Positions 27,701 to 35,874 of a stretch of DNA of 64,000 bases are shown in pieces (the stretch's first letter is position 1; the number at the start of each line of letters is the position of its first letter). Source of the DNA: Pseudomonas maumuensis. Its GTDB lineage: Bacteria > Pseudomonadota > Gammaproteobacteria > Pseudomonadales > Pseudomonadaceae. Location: positions 1,488,001 through 1,552,000 of the forward strand of contig NZ_CP077077.1 in NCBI RefSeq assembly GCF_019139675.1, read 5' to 3'. A model generated the notes under the pieces. That model ran no database searches, was not told where the DNA came from, and saw only the letters and a program-made list of their open reading frames with translations. A program made the translations under genes and the position numbers.

Positions 27701-28204
27701 CACCAGCGACACCACCAGCGCGGTGTCCTGCACACGGCTGCCGGTGGCGTCGGCGTTGGCGCCGATCAGCAGGTTCACCCCCAGCACGATGCCCTTGAGC
27801 TGGAGGGCGATGTACGGCAGCACGCCAACCAGGCAGATCAGCGCCACCACCACCGCGAGGCTCTGCGACTTGCCGTAACGGGCAGCGATGAAGTCGGCGA
27901 TCGAGGTGATGTTCTGCTGCTTGCTGATCAGCACCATCTTCTGCAGCACCCAGGGTGCGAAGATGAGCAACAGCACCGGGCCCAGGTAGATGGGCAGGAA
28001 CGCCCAGAGCTGCTCGGCGGCCTGGCCGACCGCGCCGAAGAAGGTCCAGCTGGTGCAATACACCGCCAGCGACAGGCTGTACACCCAGGCGCGCAGGCGC
28101 GGCGGCAACGGCGTGCTGCGGCGGTCGCCATAGAAGGCGATGGCGAACATGATGGCCATGTAGGCCAGGGCGACCACGGCGATCAGCCCGCTGGACAACG
28201 ACAT
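24728..28204 (-). CDS. mxtR: Hybrid sensor kinase with SSS-transporter domain (MxtR/CrbS type)
   Basis: A 1158-residue inner-membrane protein. Residues about 1-500 form a sodium:solute-symporter-like region with about 13 helices. A linker, a PAS domain (about 640-740), a coiled coil, a dimerisation domain with phospho-acceptor H806 (AVSHDLMQPLN), an HATPase domain (GLGLGLAIADGLC) and a C-terminal receiver with D1088 (LVDYHLDD) follow. This order matches MxtR/CrbS, which with ErdR/CrbR controls acetyl-CoA synthetase and acetate use; the name rests on architecture recalled from memory. The partner regulator is not in the window. Confidence 0.87.
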   Translation of the reverse strand: MSLSSGLIAVVALAYMAIMFAIAFYGDRRSTPLPPRLRAWVYSLSLAVYCTSWTFFGAVGQAAEQLWAFLPIYLGPVLLLIFAPWVLQKMVLISKQQNITSIADFIAARYGKSQSLAVVVALICLVGVLPYIALQLKGIVLGVNLLIGANADATGSRVQDTALVVSLVLALFAIVFGTRSLDVTEHHRGMVLAIAFESLVKLLAFLAVGAFVVFNLYDGFDDLFTQARQSVHLNDYWEETINWPSMVVQTAVAMMAIICLPRQFHVTVVENIEPQDMRLARWVFPLYLALAALFVVPIALAGQMLLPGTVISDSFVISLPLAEAHPSLALLAFIGGASAATGMVIVEAVALSTMVSNDMLLPWLLRRNNAERPFEVFRHWMLSVRRVTIVVILLLAYVSYRLLGSTASLATIGQIAFAAVTQLTPAMLGALYWKQANRRGVFAGLAAGIFLWFYTLVLPIAAHSLGWSLQLFPGLAWLHGNPLNLPITPLTQGVVLSLAGNFTLFVWVSILSRTRVSEHWQAGRFIGQQTNARPSSKPLLAVQIDDLLKLAARFVGEERARQSFIRFAYRQGKGFNPNQNADGDWIEHTERLLAGVLGTSSTRAVVKAAIEGRDMQLEDVVRIADEASEVLQFNRALLQGAIENINQGISVVDQNLHLVAWNRRYLELFNYPDGLISVGRPIADIIRYNAERGLCGPGEAQVHVARRLHWMRQGRAHSSERLFPNGRVIELIGNPMPGGGFVMSFTDITPFREAEQALRDSNEGLEQRVAERTHELSQLNQALTEAKSRAEAVSQSKTRFLAAVSHDLMQPLNAARLFSAALSQQAEGMNDEARQLVQHMDSSLRSAEELISDLLDISRLENGKVTPDIKPFALNELFDTLGTEFKVLAAEKGLEFRLRGSRLRVDSDMKLLRRVLQNFLTNALRYGKGPILLGARHKGENLWLEVWDRGPGIADDKLAVIFQEFKRLDSHQTRAEKGLGLGLAIADGLCRVLGHALEVRSWPGKGSVFRVSVPIARSPAPATPAPVEQAGQPLAGLQVLCVDNEDSILIGMNSLLSRWGCQVWTARNQAECEALLGKGLRPHLALVDYHLDDGETGTGLMGWLRARLGEPVPGVVISADGRNETIAMVHAAGLDYLAKPVKPAALRALLNRHLSLVQ

Positions 28205-28313
28205 GCAAACTCCGGAGCAAAAATAGAAACGCGGTCCCGATCAATCAGTCTGGCACGCAGGGCGCGGTTCGTCAGCGCCGACCATGGTCGCAGTGGCAGG
28301 ACGTCGCAGGGCG

Positions 28314-29495
28314 TCAATCAGGTCGGCGTGTCCCCAGCCAATAGAACACACTTGCCAGTATCACCGACCCGATCAACAGATAGAACACCGCCACCGGCAC
28401 CAGGTGCCCCAGCGCGGCGCCCACCAGCACCGGCCCTAGTGCTGCGCCCAGGTTGCCCAGGTTCTGCGCGCCGTAATAGATGCCGCGCAGATGCTCCGGG
28501 GCGATCAAGTCGATGAACATGTACTCGGCGGGAATCACGATGATCTCGCCCAAGGTGAACACCAGCATCGCCAGGCACCAGGCCAGCGCCGTATCGGCCA
28601 GGGAAAAGCCCAGCAGCCCGGCGATGAACAGGCCCATGCCGGCCATCAGCCAGGGCATCAGCCGGCGCCGGTCGATGCGTTTGCCGATCAGGTACTGCAG
28701 GGCGATCACCGTCACTGCGTTGGTGGTTACCAGGTAGCCGACCAGTCGCGCCGCTTCGGCGGGGTTGCGGGTTACCACCAGGTATTGCGACAGGTAGGCG
28801 GTGAACTGGCCGAACACCACCGCGCTGAGCACGCCGCCCAGGGTGAAGCACACCAGTCGTCGGTCACGCAGCAGGCCCAACGCCACTTGGGCGAAGCCGG
28901 CGCCGGGTTGCGGCCGGTCCTGCAGCTGCAGGTCGCGAATGCCCAGGCGCTGGTAGGCCAGGCACATGGCGAGCCCGATCAGCGCCGACACCACGAAGGG
29001 CAGGTGCCCGTCCAGCTCGATCAGGGCCACGCCGAGCATCGGCCCCACGGCATAGGCGATGTTGCTCAGGGTGTACTTGATGGCGAACACCTCGGCGCGC
29101 TGCTCCACCGGCAACAGCGCGCAGAAGGCGGCCTTGGCGGCGATGTCGACCAGCGCCAGGGCCAGGTTGATCAGCACCAGGCAGAGGAAGAACAGGGCCG
29201 CCGAGCGGCTGGCGATGGCGCCGACAAAAGCCAGGGCGAACACCAGCAGGCTGGCGATCACCAGGGTGTGGTTGCGCACGGTGTCGACCAGGTGGCCGCC
29301 GTACAGGCTCAGCAGCGAAGCGACGATCAGCGCGCCGCCGATCACCAGGCCGATACGGCCGACCGACAGCTGGAAGTTGTCAGCCAGATAGACCACCAGG
29401 TAGGGCAAGGTGATTGCCCGGGCCATGGTCAGGGTGAAGGTCGTGAGCAGGAGCAGGCGTACCGGGTTGGGGTAGCGCTTGAGGGTGGTGAGCAT
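28314..29495 (-). CDS. MFS transporter, drug-efflux-like
   Basis: A 393-residue protein with about twelve hydrophobic segments. It begins MLTTLKRYPNPVRLLLLTTF, and loop 2-3 has YGGHLVDTVRNHTLV in place of the canonical MFS motif. AAGGAC lies 8 bases before the ATG at 29495, so a longer in-frame start at 29549 is not needed. It is divergent from the TDT transporter at 29668, with an inverted repeat between them. Substrate unknown. Confidence 0.85.
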   Translation of the reverse strand: MLTTLKRYPNPVRLLLLTTFTLTMARAITLPYLVVYLADNFQLSVGRIGLVIGGALIVASLLSLYGGHLVDTVRNHTLVIASLLVFALAFVGAIASRSAALFFLCLVLINLALALVDIAAKAAFCALLPVEQRAEVFAIKYTLSNIAYAVGPMLGVALIELDGHLPFVVSALIGLAMCLAYQRLGIRDLQLQDRPQPGAGFAQVALGLLRDRRLVCFTLGGVLSAVVFGQFTAYLSQYLVVTRNPAEAARLVGYLVTTNAVTVIALQYLIGKRIDRRRLMPWLMAGMGLFIAGLLGFSLADTALAWCLAMLVFTLGEIIVIPAEYMFIDLIAPEHLRGIYYGAQNLGNLGAALGPVLVGAALGHLVPVAVFYLLIGSVILASVFYWLGTRRPD

Positions 29496-29567
29496 CGACA
29501 GGTCCTTGTCATTCTTGTCATCAGGAAAACCGCGCCAAGCATATTCCAAGGGCCGTGCTTTTAGCTA

Positions 29568-29591
29568 TATCTGTAAAATAGATAACAGATA
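29568..29591. promoter_or_regulatory. Inverted repeat TATCTGT-N10-ACAGATA in a divergent promoter
   Basis: Perfect 7-bp arms are separated by 10 bases (AAAATAGATA) in an AT-rich patch between two divergent transporter genes. The centre-to-centre distance of the arms is 17 bp. It may bind a dimeric regulator of one or both genes. No regulator gene is adjacent. Confidence 0.45.
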
Positions 29592-29667
29592 GAGAAATTA
29601 CCCGTTATATAGATATTCTTGGAAGGCATAAGATGAATCCACCTTACACAAGGCCAGGAGACATCCC

Positions 29668-30807
29668 ATGCCATGCATCCAGACCCGCGCCCCCTCATGG
29701 CGCCCGTTGAGCCATCTGGCCCATCCCCGCGAAGTGATTCGCCAGTTCACCCCCAACTGGTTCGCCGCGACCATGGGTACCGGCGTGCTGGCCCTGGCGC
29801 TGCATCAGGTGCAGGTGCCAGGCCTGGACGCCGTTGCCCAGGGCCTGTGGTGGTTGACCATTGGCCTGTTCACCCTGTTCTGTGTCTTGTATGGCGCTCG
29901 TTGGGTGATGTTCTTCGACGAGGCGCGGCGGATCTTCGCCCATTCCACCGTATCGATGTTCTTCGGCACCATCCCCATGGGCCTGGCTACCATCCTTAAC
30001 GGCGCCTTGGTGTTCGGCCTGTCGCGCTGGGGCGAGGCTGTGGTGCCGTGGGTCGAAATGCTCTGGTGGCTGGATGTGGGTCTGGCGTTGCTGTGCGGTG
30101 TGGCCATTCCCTATCTGATGTTCACCCGCCAGGAGCACAGCATCGACCAGATGACCGCGGTGTGGCTGCTGCCGGTGGTGGCGGCGGAAGTCGCGGCCGC
30201 CAGTGGCGGGCTGCTGGCGCCGCACCTGGTGGATGCGCACCGGCAGTTCCTGGTGGTGATCACCAGCTATGTGATGTGGGCGGTATCGCTGCCGGTGGCG
30301 TTCAGCATCCTCACCATCCTCATGCTGCGCATGGCCCTGCATAAGCTGCCGCCAGCCAATATGGCCGCGTCCAGCTGGCTGGCGCTGGGCCCGATCGGCA
30401 CCGGCGCGCTGGGCATGCTGGTGCTCGGTGGCGATGCCCCCGCAGTGTTCGCCGCCAATGGCTTGGGCAACCTGGGCGAGGTGGCCCGGGGACTGGGGCT
30501 GGTGGCCGGGATCGTGCTGTGGGGTGCCGGGTTGTGGTGGTTGCTGACGGCGGTGCTGATCACCCTGCGTTACATGCGCCAGGGCATGCCGTTCAATTTG
30601 GGCTGGTGGGGGTTCACCTTCCCGCTGGGGGTGTACTGCCTGGCCACGTTGAAACTGGCTGCCTGGCTGGGCTTGGGCTTCTTCACGGTGTTCGGTCAGG
30701 TGCTGGTGGTGGCGCTGGCCCTGCTGTGGCTGCTGGTGGCCAGTCGGACCCTGAGCGGCGCATGGCGGGGCGAGCTGTTCGTGTCGCCGTGCATTGCCCG
30801 GCAGTGA
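29668..30807 (+). CDS. TDT family transporter (TehA/SLAC1/sulfite-exporter fold)
   Basis: A 379-residue protein with about ten hydrophobic helices. The N-terminal block FTPNWFAATMGTGVLALAL is typical of the tellurite-resistance/dicarboxylate transporter family, which includes plant SLAC1 anion channels and yeast Ssu1 and Mae1. CAGGAG lies 9 bases before the ATG. The substrate may be sulfite, a C4-dicarboxylate or another anion and cannot be decided here. Confidence 0.87.
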   Translation: MPCIQTRAPSWRPLSHLAHPREVIRQFTPNWFAATMGTGVLALALHQVQVPGLDAVAQGLWWLTIGLFTLFCVLYGARWVMFFDEARRIFAHSTVSMFFGTIPMGLATILNGALVFGLSRWGEAVVPWVEMLWWLDVGLALLCGVAIPYLMFTRQEHSIDQMTAVWLLPVVAAEVAAASGGLLAPHLVDAHRQFLVVITSYVMWAVSLPVAFSILTILMLRMALHKLPPANMAASSWLALGPIGTGALGMLVLGGDAPAVFAANGLGNLGEVARGLGLVAGIVLWGAGLWWLLTAVLITLRYMRQGMPFNLGWWGFTFPLGVYCLATLKLAAWLGLGFFTVFGQVLVVALALLWLLVASRTLSGAWRGELFVSPCIARQ

Positions 30808-30834
30808 AGCCGGGCAATGCTGCCACTGGAGGGG

Positions 30835-31410
30835 CTAGAGGTTGGGTCTGTAGGAGAAGCCGCTTGCAGCTTGCGCATCGGTGAACGGGACAATTGGCAA
30901 TTGACGGTTCAGCACAGCATTGACCATCGAGCCCGGGAACATCTGGATTCTATTGTTGAACCGTTCCACCTCACCGTTGAAGATAGCGATCGCCGCGCCG
31001 ACATTTTCCTGTTGCTCGGCGATTTCCCGCATCAGATTGTTCAGCACTGCGGATGCCTTGAGATCGGGATAGGCCTCTACGGCGACTCGCATGCCATTGA
31101 GCAGCGAACGGGTGGCGTTCTCTGCATTTACCAGCGAGTCGCCGTTAGCCGTGCTCGGCAATTCGGCAATGGCACTACGCAGGCGTGTGATCTCGCTCAT
31201 CAGGCTCTGTTCGTATTCCTGGTAATGGTTCACGTGTTGCTGCAGGCCGTCGAGCACCTTGTTCTTTTGCCGTTCGTAGGTCAGCACGTCGGCCCAGGCA
31301 CGCTGTGCACGGTTGAGGCCACCGATAATCGAGTTATACAGTCCGATTATGCTCATTAAAACCAAGGCCGTGACGGCAATGCCGATGATGGTGGGTAGAT
31401 CCACTGTCAT
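30835..31410 (-). CDS. LemA family protein
   Basis: A 191-residue protein with one N-terminal membrane helix (TIIGIAVTALVLMSIIGLYNS) and a helical-bundle domain (NRAQRAWADVLTYERQKNKVLDGL and AVEAYPDLKASAVLNNLM, the latter a LemA hallmark). It starts inside the stop of the upstream DUF3137-like gene (ATGA), so the two are translationally coupled. LemA proteins with DUF3137 partners are common but their role is unclear. Confidence 0.88.
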   Translation of the reverse strand: MTVDLPTIIGIAVTALVLMSIIGLYNSIIGGLNRAQRAWADVLTYERQKNKVLDGLQQHVNHYQEYEQSLMSEITRLRSAIAELPSTANGDSLVNAENATRSLLNGMRVAVEAYPDLKASAVLNNLMREIAEQQENVGAAIAIFNGEVERFNNRIQMFPGSMVNAVLNRQLPIVPFTDAQAASGFSYRPNL

Positions 31411-32516
31411 TGCTCCATTTGCATATTAGGTTGATTGGACAATTCGAAGTTGTCGTCATGCTGTTCGGCGAGTACGTGAATCGCCTCCAGCAGTCTTGTT
31501 AGCGTGGGCAAGGCTATGCCGGCATCGAGGTGTTGGAAGAAGGCGCCAGGTGTGCTCAGGTCGCACGGCATATCGAAGTCGGTGATGTCATTGTCAAAGC
31601 TTATGCACAATCCAGCGCCATCGGCTGCGAATTCTAAGTTCAGACTGTGCAGGCCTGTTTTCATGCTCAGCAAGTGCAACACGGTAACGGGTTTGGCGAA
31701 TCGAGCGCAGTCCATTGCTGTGGTGCCGCTCAGGGTGAAGACTTCGTTGAACGCGGTTGAGCTGGTCTGGTACTTGTTCGGGTAGTCGATCCCATCCTGC
31801 AGATCCCCCCGCACGGCGATACCCCGCATCCAGGGAAAGCCAACTACCAGGCTATAGCGCTGGTGGTGGTCGAAGACGGTTCGGGTCCGTATGGTGGTGC
31901 TGCCTTTGCTGTCTGTCGTGGTGTAGGTTTCCTGCCGTTTCTCGACGTACTCCAGATCGATGAAGAGGTATTCAACGGTCTGTCGTGCATCTGCGTGGCG
32001 TCCCTTCAGCGCGCGCTGTATCTTGCGGCTGTAGTTACCACGCGAGTAGTCATTGAAGGATCGCTGGAGTTGCTCAAGCAACGGCTCAAGCGGTGTGTCG
32101 GTTTCTACAAGACCGTTTGTAAACCAGCTTGAGCGGCGTGCCAGTTCCTTGGAGAGCTCAGGTATCTCTTTGCTATCGCCAATGACCATGGCGATGTTGA
32201 AGATCGCGGGGACTAAGATCGGCCCAGCGAAAATCCATGCGACGAACGACGTTGGCACACCCCAGTCTTGTGCCGTCGACACCAAGAGCAAGGAAGGGCC
32301 CAATAAGTAGTTGTCTATCAAGGCAATGGCAGCAAGGCCAATACCTAGGAGTGAAGTGTATTTCAAGGCCTTGTTTTCAATGCGCAACTTGCCTTTGTAA
32401 TTGGCGAAGGTCTGCACGATGTCCAATAATTCGGACTTGTTCCTCACCACTTTCATGGCTTGTTTGGCTGACTCGATCAATGCTCTTAGCTGATCGTCTC
32501 CACTCATCTTCCGCAT
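31407..32516 (-). CDS. DUF3137-like membrane protein
   Basis: A 369-residue protein. The soluble N-terminus (about 1-50) is followed by two hydrophobic segments (about 54-82 and 88-112) and a long C-terminal domain. The block FNEVFTLSGTTAMDCARFAK, then the segment ending LCISFDNDITDF, resembles the DUF3137 end as I recall it. The ATG at 32516 has AAAGGA 6 bases upstream and is preferred over the ATG at 32576. Base composition is lower in GC than the housekeeping genes around it. Confidence 0.68.
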   Translation of the reverse strand: MRKMSGDDQLRALIESAKQAMKVVRNKSELLDIVQTFANYKGKLRIENKALKYTSLLGIGLAAIALIDNYLLGPSLLLVSTAQDWGVPTSFVAWIFAGPILVPAIFNIAMVIGDSKEIPELSKELARRSSWFTNGLVETDTPLEPLLEQLQRSFNDYSRGNYSRKIQRALKGRHADARQTVEYLFIDLEYVEKRQETYTTTDSKGSTTIRTRTVFDHHQRYSLVVGFPWMRGIAVRGDLQDGIDYPNKYQTSSTAFNEVFTLSGTTAMDCARFAKPVTVLHLLSMKTGLHSLNLEFAADGAGLCISFDNDITDFDMPCDLSTPGAFFQHLDAGIALPTLTRLLEAIHVLAEQHDDNFELSNQPNMQMEQ

Positions 32517-32816
32517 TTCATTCCTTTGTGTGCTCCGTGTCTGCGGCCTCGCCTTTGCGAGCGCTGTTGACAGCATAGTGAGGGCTGGCAGTCTGCCACT
32601 GTCACTTTCGTCTTTCCAGTTTGCCGAATGACTGAGAGGCTGAAGTGTAAGGCCTGGTCAAGCAGATGCAGCGCATATCGGGGGTGACCATCCGGCCCGT
32701 CCGACAGGCACCGGGACTTTGGGCGCGGGTTGCCTTGGTGGGACTTTTCCGTGCAGATTGTGGCTTATCACGTTGTACGTGCCTCCAATGACAAAGCCCA
32801 ATCAGGTACAAGGACG
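32517..32816. other. Intergenic region between the DUF3137-like and LplT-fusion genes
   Basis: These 300 bp separate divergent genes and must hold both promoters. A short hairpin (GGCAG-TCT-type pairing) lies around 32585-32597. I see no clear -35/-10 pair, riboswitch or RNA gene. Confidence 0.4.
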
Positions 32817-34691
32817 ATGAGTCACCCCTCGCAATTCACCCTGCTCGGCAAGCGGCGCTTCCTGCCGTTCTTCATCACCCAGTCGCTGGGTGCCTTCAAC
32901 GACAACCTGTTCAAGCAGTCGCTGATCCTGGCGATCCTCTACAAGCTGAGCCTGGAAGGCGACCGCTCGATCTGGGTCAACCTCTGCGCGTTGCTGTTCA
33001 TCCTGCCGTTCTTCCTGTTCTCGGCACTGGCCGGGCAGTTCGGCGAGAAGTTCGCCAAGGACCGGCTGATCCGCGCCATCAAGCTGGCCGAAATCGTCAT
33101 CATGGCCATCGGCGCGACCGGTTTCGTCACCCATCACCTGGAACTGATGCTGGTGGCGCTGTTCGCCATGGGCACCCACTCGGCGCTGTTCGGCCCGGTG
33201 AAATATTCGATCCTGCCCCAGGCATTGCGTGAGGAGGAGCTGGTGGGCGGCAATGGCCTGGTGGAGATGGGCACCTTCCTGGCGATCCTGGCCGGCACCA
33301 TCGGCGCCGGGGTGCTGATGTCCTCCAGCCAGTACGCGATACTGGCTGCCGCCGGGGTGGTGGGCACCGCGGTGCTGGGCTACCTGGCCAGCCGCTGGAT
33401 CCCCCGCGCCGCCGCCGCCGCGCCACAGATGAAACTGGACTGGAACATCTTCAAACAGTCCTGGCTGACCTTGCGCCTGGGCCTGGGCCAGACCCCGGCG
33501 GTGTCGCGCTCGATCGTCGGCAACTCTTGGTTCTGGTTCGTCGGCGCCATCTACCTCACGCAGATCCCGGCCTACGCCAAGGACTGGCTGCACGGCGACG
33601 AGACCGTGGTCACCCTGGTGCTGACCCTGTTCTCGGTAGGCATCGCCGTCGGTTCGCTGCTGTGCGAGCGCCTGAGCGGGCGCAAGGTGGAGATCGGCCT
33701 GGTGCCGTTCGGCTCGTTCGGCCTGACCCTGTTCGGCTTGCTCTGGTGGTGGCATTCGGGGGATGTCCCGGTCGGTGCCGTGCCTCATGACTGGCTGACC
33801 TTGCTGGGTATGAGCCAGGCCTGGTGGATCATGCTGTCGATTGTCGGCCTGGGCATCTTCGGCGGTTTCTACATCGTGCCGCTGTACGCGCTGATCCAGG
33901 CGCGCACCCCGGAAGGCGAGCGGGCGCGGGTGATCGCCGCCAACAACATCCTCAACGCGCTGTTCATGGTGGTGTCGGCGATCATCACCATCGTCCTTTT
34001 GAGCCTGGCCAAGCTGAGCATCCCGCAGCTGTTCCTGGTGGTGTCGCTGCTCAACATCGCGGTCAACGCCTACATCTTCCGCATCGTGCCGGAATTCACC
34101 ATGCGCTTCCTGATCTGGCTGCTCAGCCACTCGATGTACCGGGTCGAGCACCGCGAACTGCAGCGCATTCCCGACGAAGGCGCGGCGTTGCTGGTGTGCA
34201 ACCATGTGTCGTTCGTCGATGCGCTGCTGATCGGTGGGGCGATCCGCCGGCCGATCCGGTTTGTCATGTACTACAAGATCTACAACCTGCCGGTGCTCAA
34301 TTTCGTGTTCCGCACCGCGGGCGCCATCCCCATTGCCGGGCGCGGCGAGGACGAGGCCACCTACGAGCGCGCCTTCGCCCGCATCGCCCGGTACCTGGCC
34401 GACGGCGAGCTGGTGTGCATCTTCCCTGAGGGCAAGCTGAGCGCGGATGGCGAGATCGATGTGTTCAAGGGCGGGGTACACCGCATTCTGCAGGAGACGC
34501 CGGTGCCGGTGATCCCGTTGGCGTTGCAGGGGTTGTGGGGCAGCTTCTTCAGCCGCGACCCGAACAAAGGCTTCTTCAAGCGCCTGTGGTCGCGGGTGAC
34601 TCTGGTGGCCGGCGCCGCCATCCCGGTGGAGGCGGCGCAGCCCGAGGCGCTGCGCGAGCAGGTGAGCCTGCTGCGCGGCGACGTTCGCTAG
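32817..34691 (+). CDS. LplT-type lysophospholipid MFS transporter fused to acyltransferase
   Basis: A 624-residue fusion. Residues about 1-415 are an LplT-like MFS domain (FFITQSLGAFNDNLFKQSL; GPVKYSILPQAL). Residues about 430-620 are a PlsC-type acyltransferase with the HX4D motif in CNHVSFVDALL and the FPEGKLSADGE block. In E. coli LplT flips lyso-phosphatidylethanolamine inwards and Aas re-acylates it; here only the acyltransferase half of Aas is present, with no acyl-ACP synthetase domain. Expected role: inner-membrane lysophospholipid recycling using acyl-ACP or acyl-CoA made elsewhere. AAGGAC precedes the ATG. Confidence 0.9.
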   Translation: MSHPSQFTLLGKRRFLPFFITQSLGAFNDNLFKQSLILAILYKLSLEGDRSIWVNLCALLFILPFFLFSALAGQFGEKFAKDRLIRAIKLAEIVIMAIGATGFVTHHLELMLVALFAMGTHSALFGPVKYSILPQALREEELVGGNGLVEMGTFLAILAGTIGAGVLMSSSQYAILAAAGVVGTAVLGYLASRWIPRAAAAAPQMKLDWNIFKQSWLTLRLGLGQTPAVSRSIVGNSWFWFVGAIYLTQIPAYAKDWLHGDETVVTLVLTLFSVGIAVGSLLCERLSGRKVEIGLVPFGSFGLTLFGLLWWWHSGDVPVGAVPHDWLTLLGMSQAWWIMLSIVGLGIFGGFYIVPLYALIQARTPEGERARVIAANNILNALFMVVSAIITIVLLSLAKLSIPQLFLVVSLLNIAVNAYIFRIVPEFTMRFLIWLLSHSMYRVEHRELQRIPDEGAALLVCNHVSFVDALLIGGAIRRPIRFVMYYKIYNLPVLNFVFRTAGAIPIAGRGEDEATYERAFARIARYLADGELVCIFPEGKLSADGEIDVFKGGVHRILQETPVPVIPLALQGLWGSFFSRDPNKGFFKRLWSRVTLVAGAAIPVEAAQPEALREQVSLLRGDVR

Positions 34692-34707
34692 GGGTAACGG
34701 AGGAAGG

Positions 34708-35025
34708 TCAGCTGGCGCTGACCTTCAGGCCGACCAGGCCGGTGATGATCAGGGCGACACTGGCCAGGCGGATCAGCGCCATGGATTCACCGAACAGGAT
34801 GATCCCGGCGATCACCGTGCCGACCGCGCCGACGCCGGTCCAGATGGCATAGGCGGTGCCCAGCGGCAGCTCCTTCATGGCCAGGCCCAGCAGGCCGAGG
34901 CTGATGACCATGGCGCCGACCGTCAGGACGGTGGGCAGGGGGCGGGTGAAGCCGTCGGTGTACTTGAGGCCGACAGCCCAGCCGACTTCGAACAGGCCGG
35001 CGAAGAACAGGATGATCCAGGACAT
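34708..35025 (-). CDS. gdx: Guanidinium exporter Gdx (SugE), SMR family
   Basis: A 105-residue protein with four membrane helices. [20 protein letters not shown], with the essential Glu13, places it in the Gdx/SugE branch of small multidrug resistance proteins. It works as an antiparallel dimer exchanging guanidinium for protons. GGAG lies 7 bases before the ATG. The upstream transcript carries a guanidine-II riboswitch, confirming the substrate. Confidence 0.93.
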   Translation of the reverse strand: MSWIILFFAGLFEVGWAVGLKYTDGFTRPLPTVLTVGAMVISLGLLGLAMKELPLGTAYAIWTGVGAVGTVIAGIILFGESMALIRLASVALIITGLVGLKVSAS

Positions 35026-35051
35026 GGTGAGTCTCCATCGTTATCAAAGAT

Positions 35052-35100
35052 GGGGCCGTCCCCGGTATGTTCACGCACAGCGTCGTGAGGCCGTCCTCAC
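35052..35100 (-). promoter_or_regulatory. Guanidine-II (mini-ykkC) riboswitch
   Basis: Read on the minus strand, two hairpins each have an ACGG loop: GTGAGG-ACGG-CCTCAC (35100 to 35085) and GGGG-ACGG-CCCC (35063 to 35052). Twin stems with ACGR loops define this riboswitch class. The second stem ends 26 bases before the gdx ATG. A TATAGT about 10 bases upstream of the first stem is a likely -10 box. Guanidine should turn expression on. Confidence 0.92.
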
Positions 35101-35161
35101 AGTGCGCACTATACTGCACATTTGTGCTGGGCGAGGCAAGCATGGCGGATCTATGGTGCTT

Positions 35162-35192
35162 GTACCGGCCGCTGTCAATGGCTGGCCGGTAC
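35162..35192. terminator. Stem-loop after the HAD gene, possible terminator
   Basis: GTACCGGCC (35162-35170) pairs perfectly with GGCCGGTAC (35184-35192) around a 13-base loop. It lies just past the 3' end of the minus-strand HAD gene. There is no T tract, so factor-independent termination is uncertain. Confidence 0.5.
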
Positions 35193-35207
35193 GCCCGCGG
35201 ACCTACG

Positions 35208-35861
35208 TCAAGACCAGCTCAGAATGGGCCAGCCGTTGGTTTGCGCGTGTTCGCGCAGCACCGGGTCCGGGTTCACCACGTAGGGGTGATCTACCTTCAG
35301 CAGCAACGGCAGGTCGTTGCGCGAGTCGGAGTAGAAACTCGCGCCCTCGAGGTTTTCCTGTTCCTGGTCGAGCCACTCCAGCAGGCGGGTGATCTTGCCC
35401 TCGCGGTAGGTGAGCACGCCGTGGGTCTTGCCGGTGAACACGCCGTTGACCGCTTCCAGTTCGATGGCCAGATATTCGTCCACGCCCAGGCGCGCCGCGA
35501 TCGGGCCGACCAGGTGAGCACCGCTGGCCGAGATGATCAGGACCCGATCGCCGCGCTGGCGGTGCTCGGCGATGCAGCGGCAGGCATCACCGTAGATGAT
35601 CGGCTCGATCACATCCTCGACCCAGGGCTCGACCAGGTGCTCCACCTCTTCCAGTGTGCGCCCGGCGATCGGCTCCAGGCTGAAGGCCATGTAGTCCTCC
35701 ATCTGCAGGTGGCCTTTGCCGTAGGCTTCCATCAGTTCATGGTCGCGCTTGAGGAAACTCTTGCCATCGACCCAGCCCAGTCGGGCCATCTGCTCGCTCC
35801 ACAACGACGCGCAGTCGCCGTGGATTAGGGTTTCGTCCAGATCGAAAATTGCCAGTGCCAT
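35208..35861 (-). CDS. HAD-IB family (SerB-like) hydrolase
   Basis: A 217-residue phosphatase. The nucleophile motif DLDET has Asp7 and Asp9; motif II is LIISASG and motif III lies in the SFYSDSRNDLPLL region. This is the PSPase-like IB subclass, often annotated as histidinol phosphatase or phosphoserine phosphatase-like. AAGGAG precedes the ATG. It is 13 bp after the ABC ATPase gene on the same strand and so may be the last gene of that operon, dephosphorylating an imported compound. Confidence 0.88.
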   Translation of the reverse strand: MALAIFDLDETLIHGDCASLWSEQMARLGWVDGKSFLKRDHELMEAYGKGHLQMEDYMAFSLEPIAGRTLEEVEHLVEPWVEDVIEPIIYGDACRCIAEHRQRGDRVLIISASGAHLVGPIAARLGVDEYLAIELEAVNGVFTGKTHGVLTYREGKITRLLEWLDQEQENLEGASFYSDSRNDLPLLLKVDHPYVVNPDPVLREHAQTNGWPILSWS

Positions 35862-35874
35862 GTGTTGAATCTCC

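Noticed and set aside
32802..34481. A 559-residue minus-strand frame antisense to the LplT fusion.
   Set aside because: It is rich in Gln, His, Ala and Arg in a pattern typical of antisense frames, with no domain; the plus-strand gene is unambiguous.
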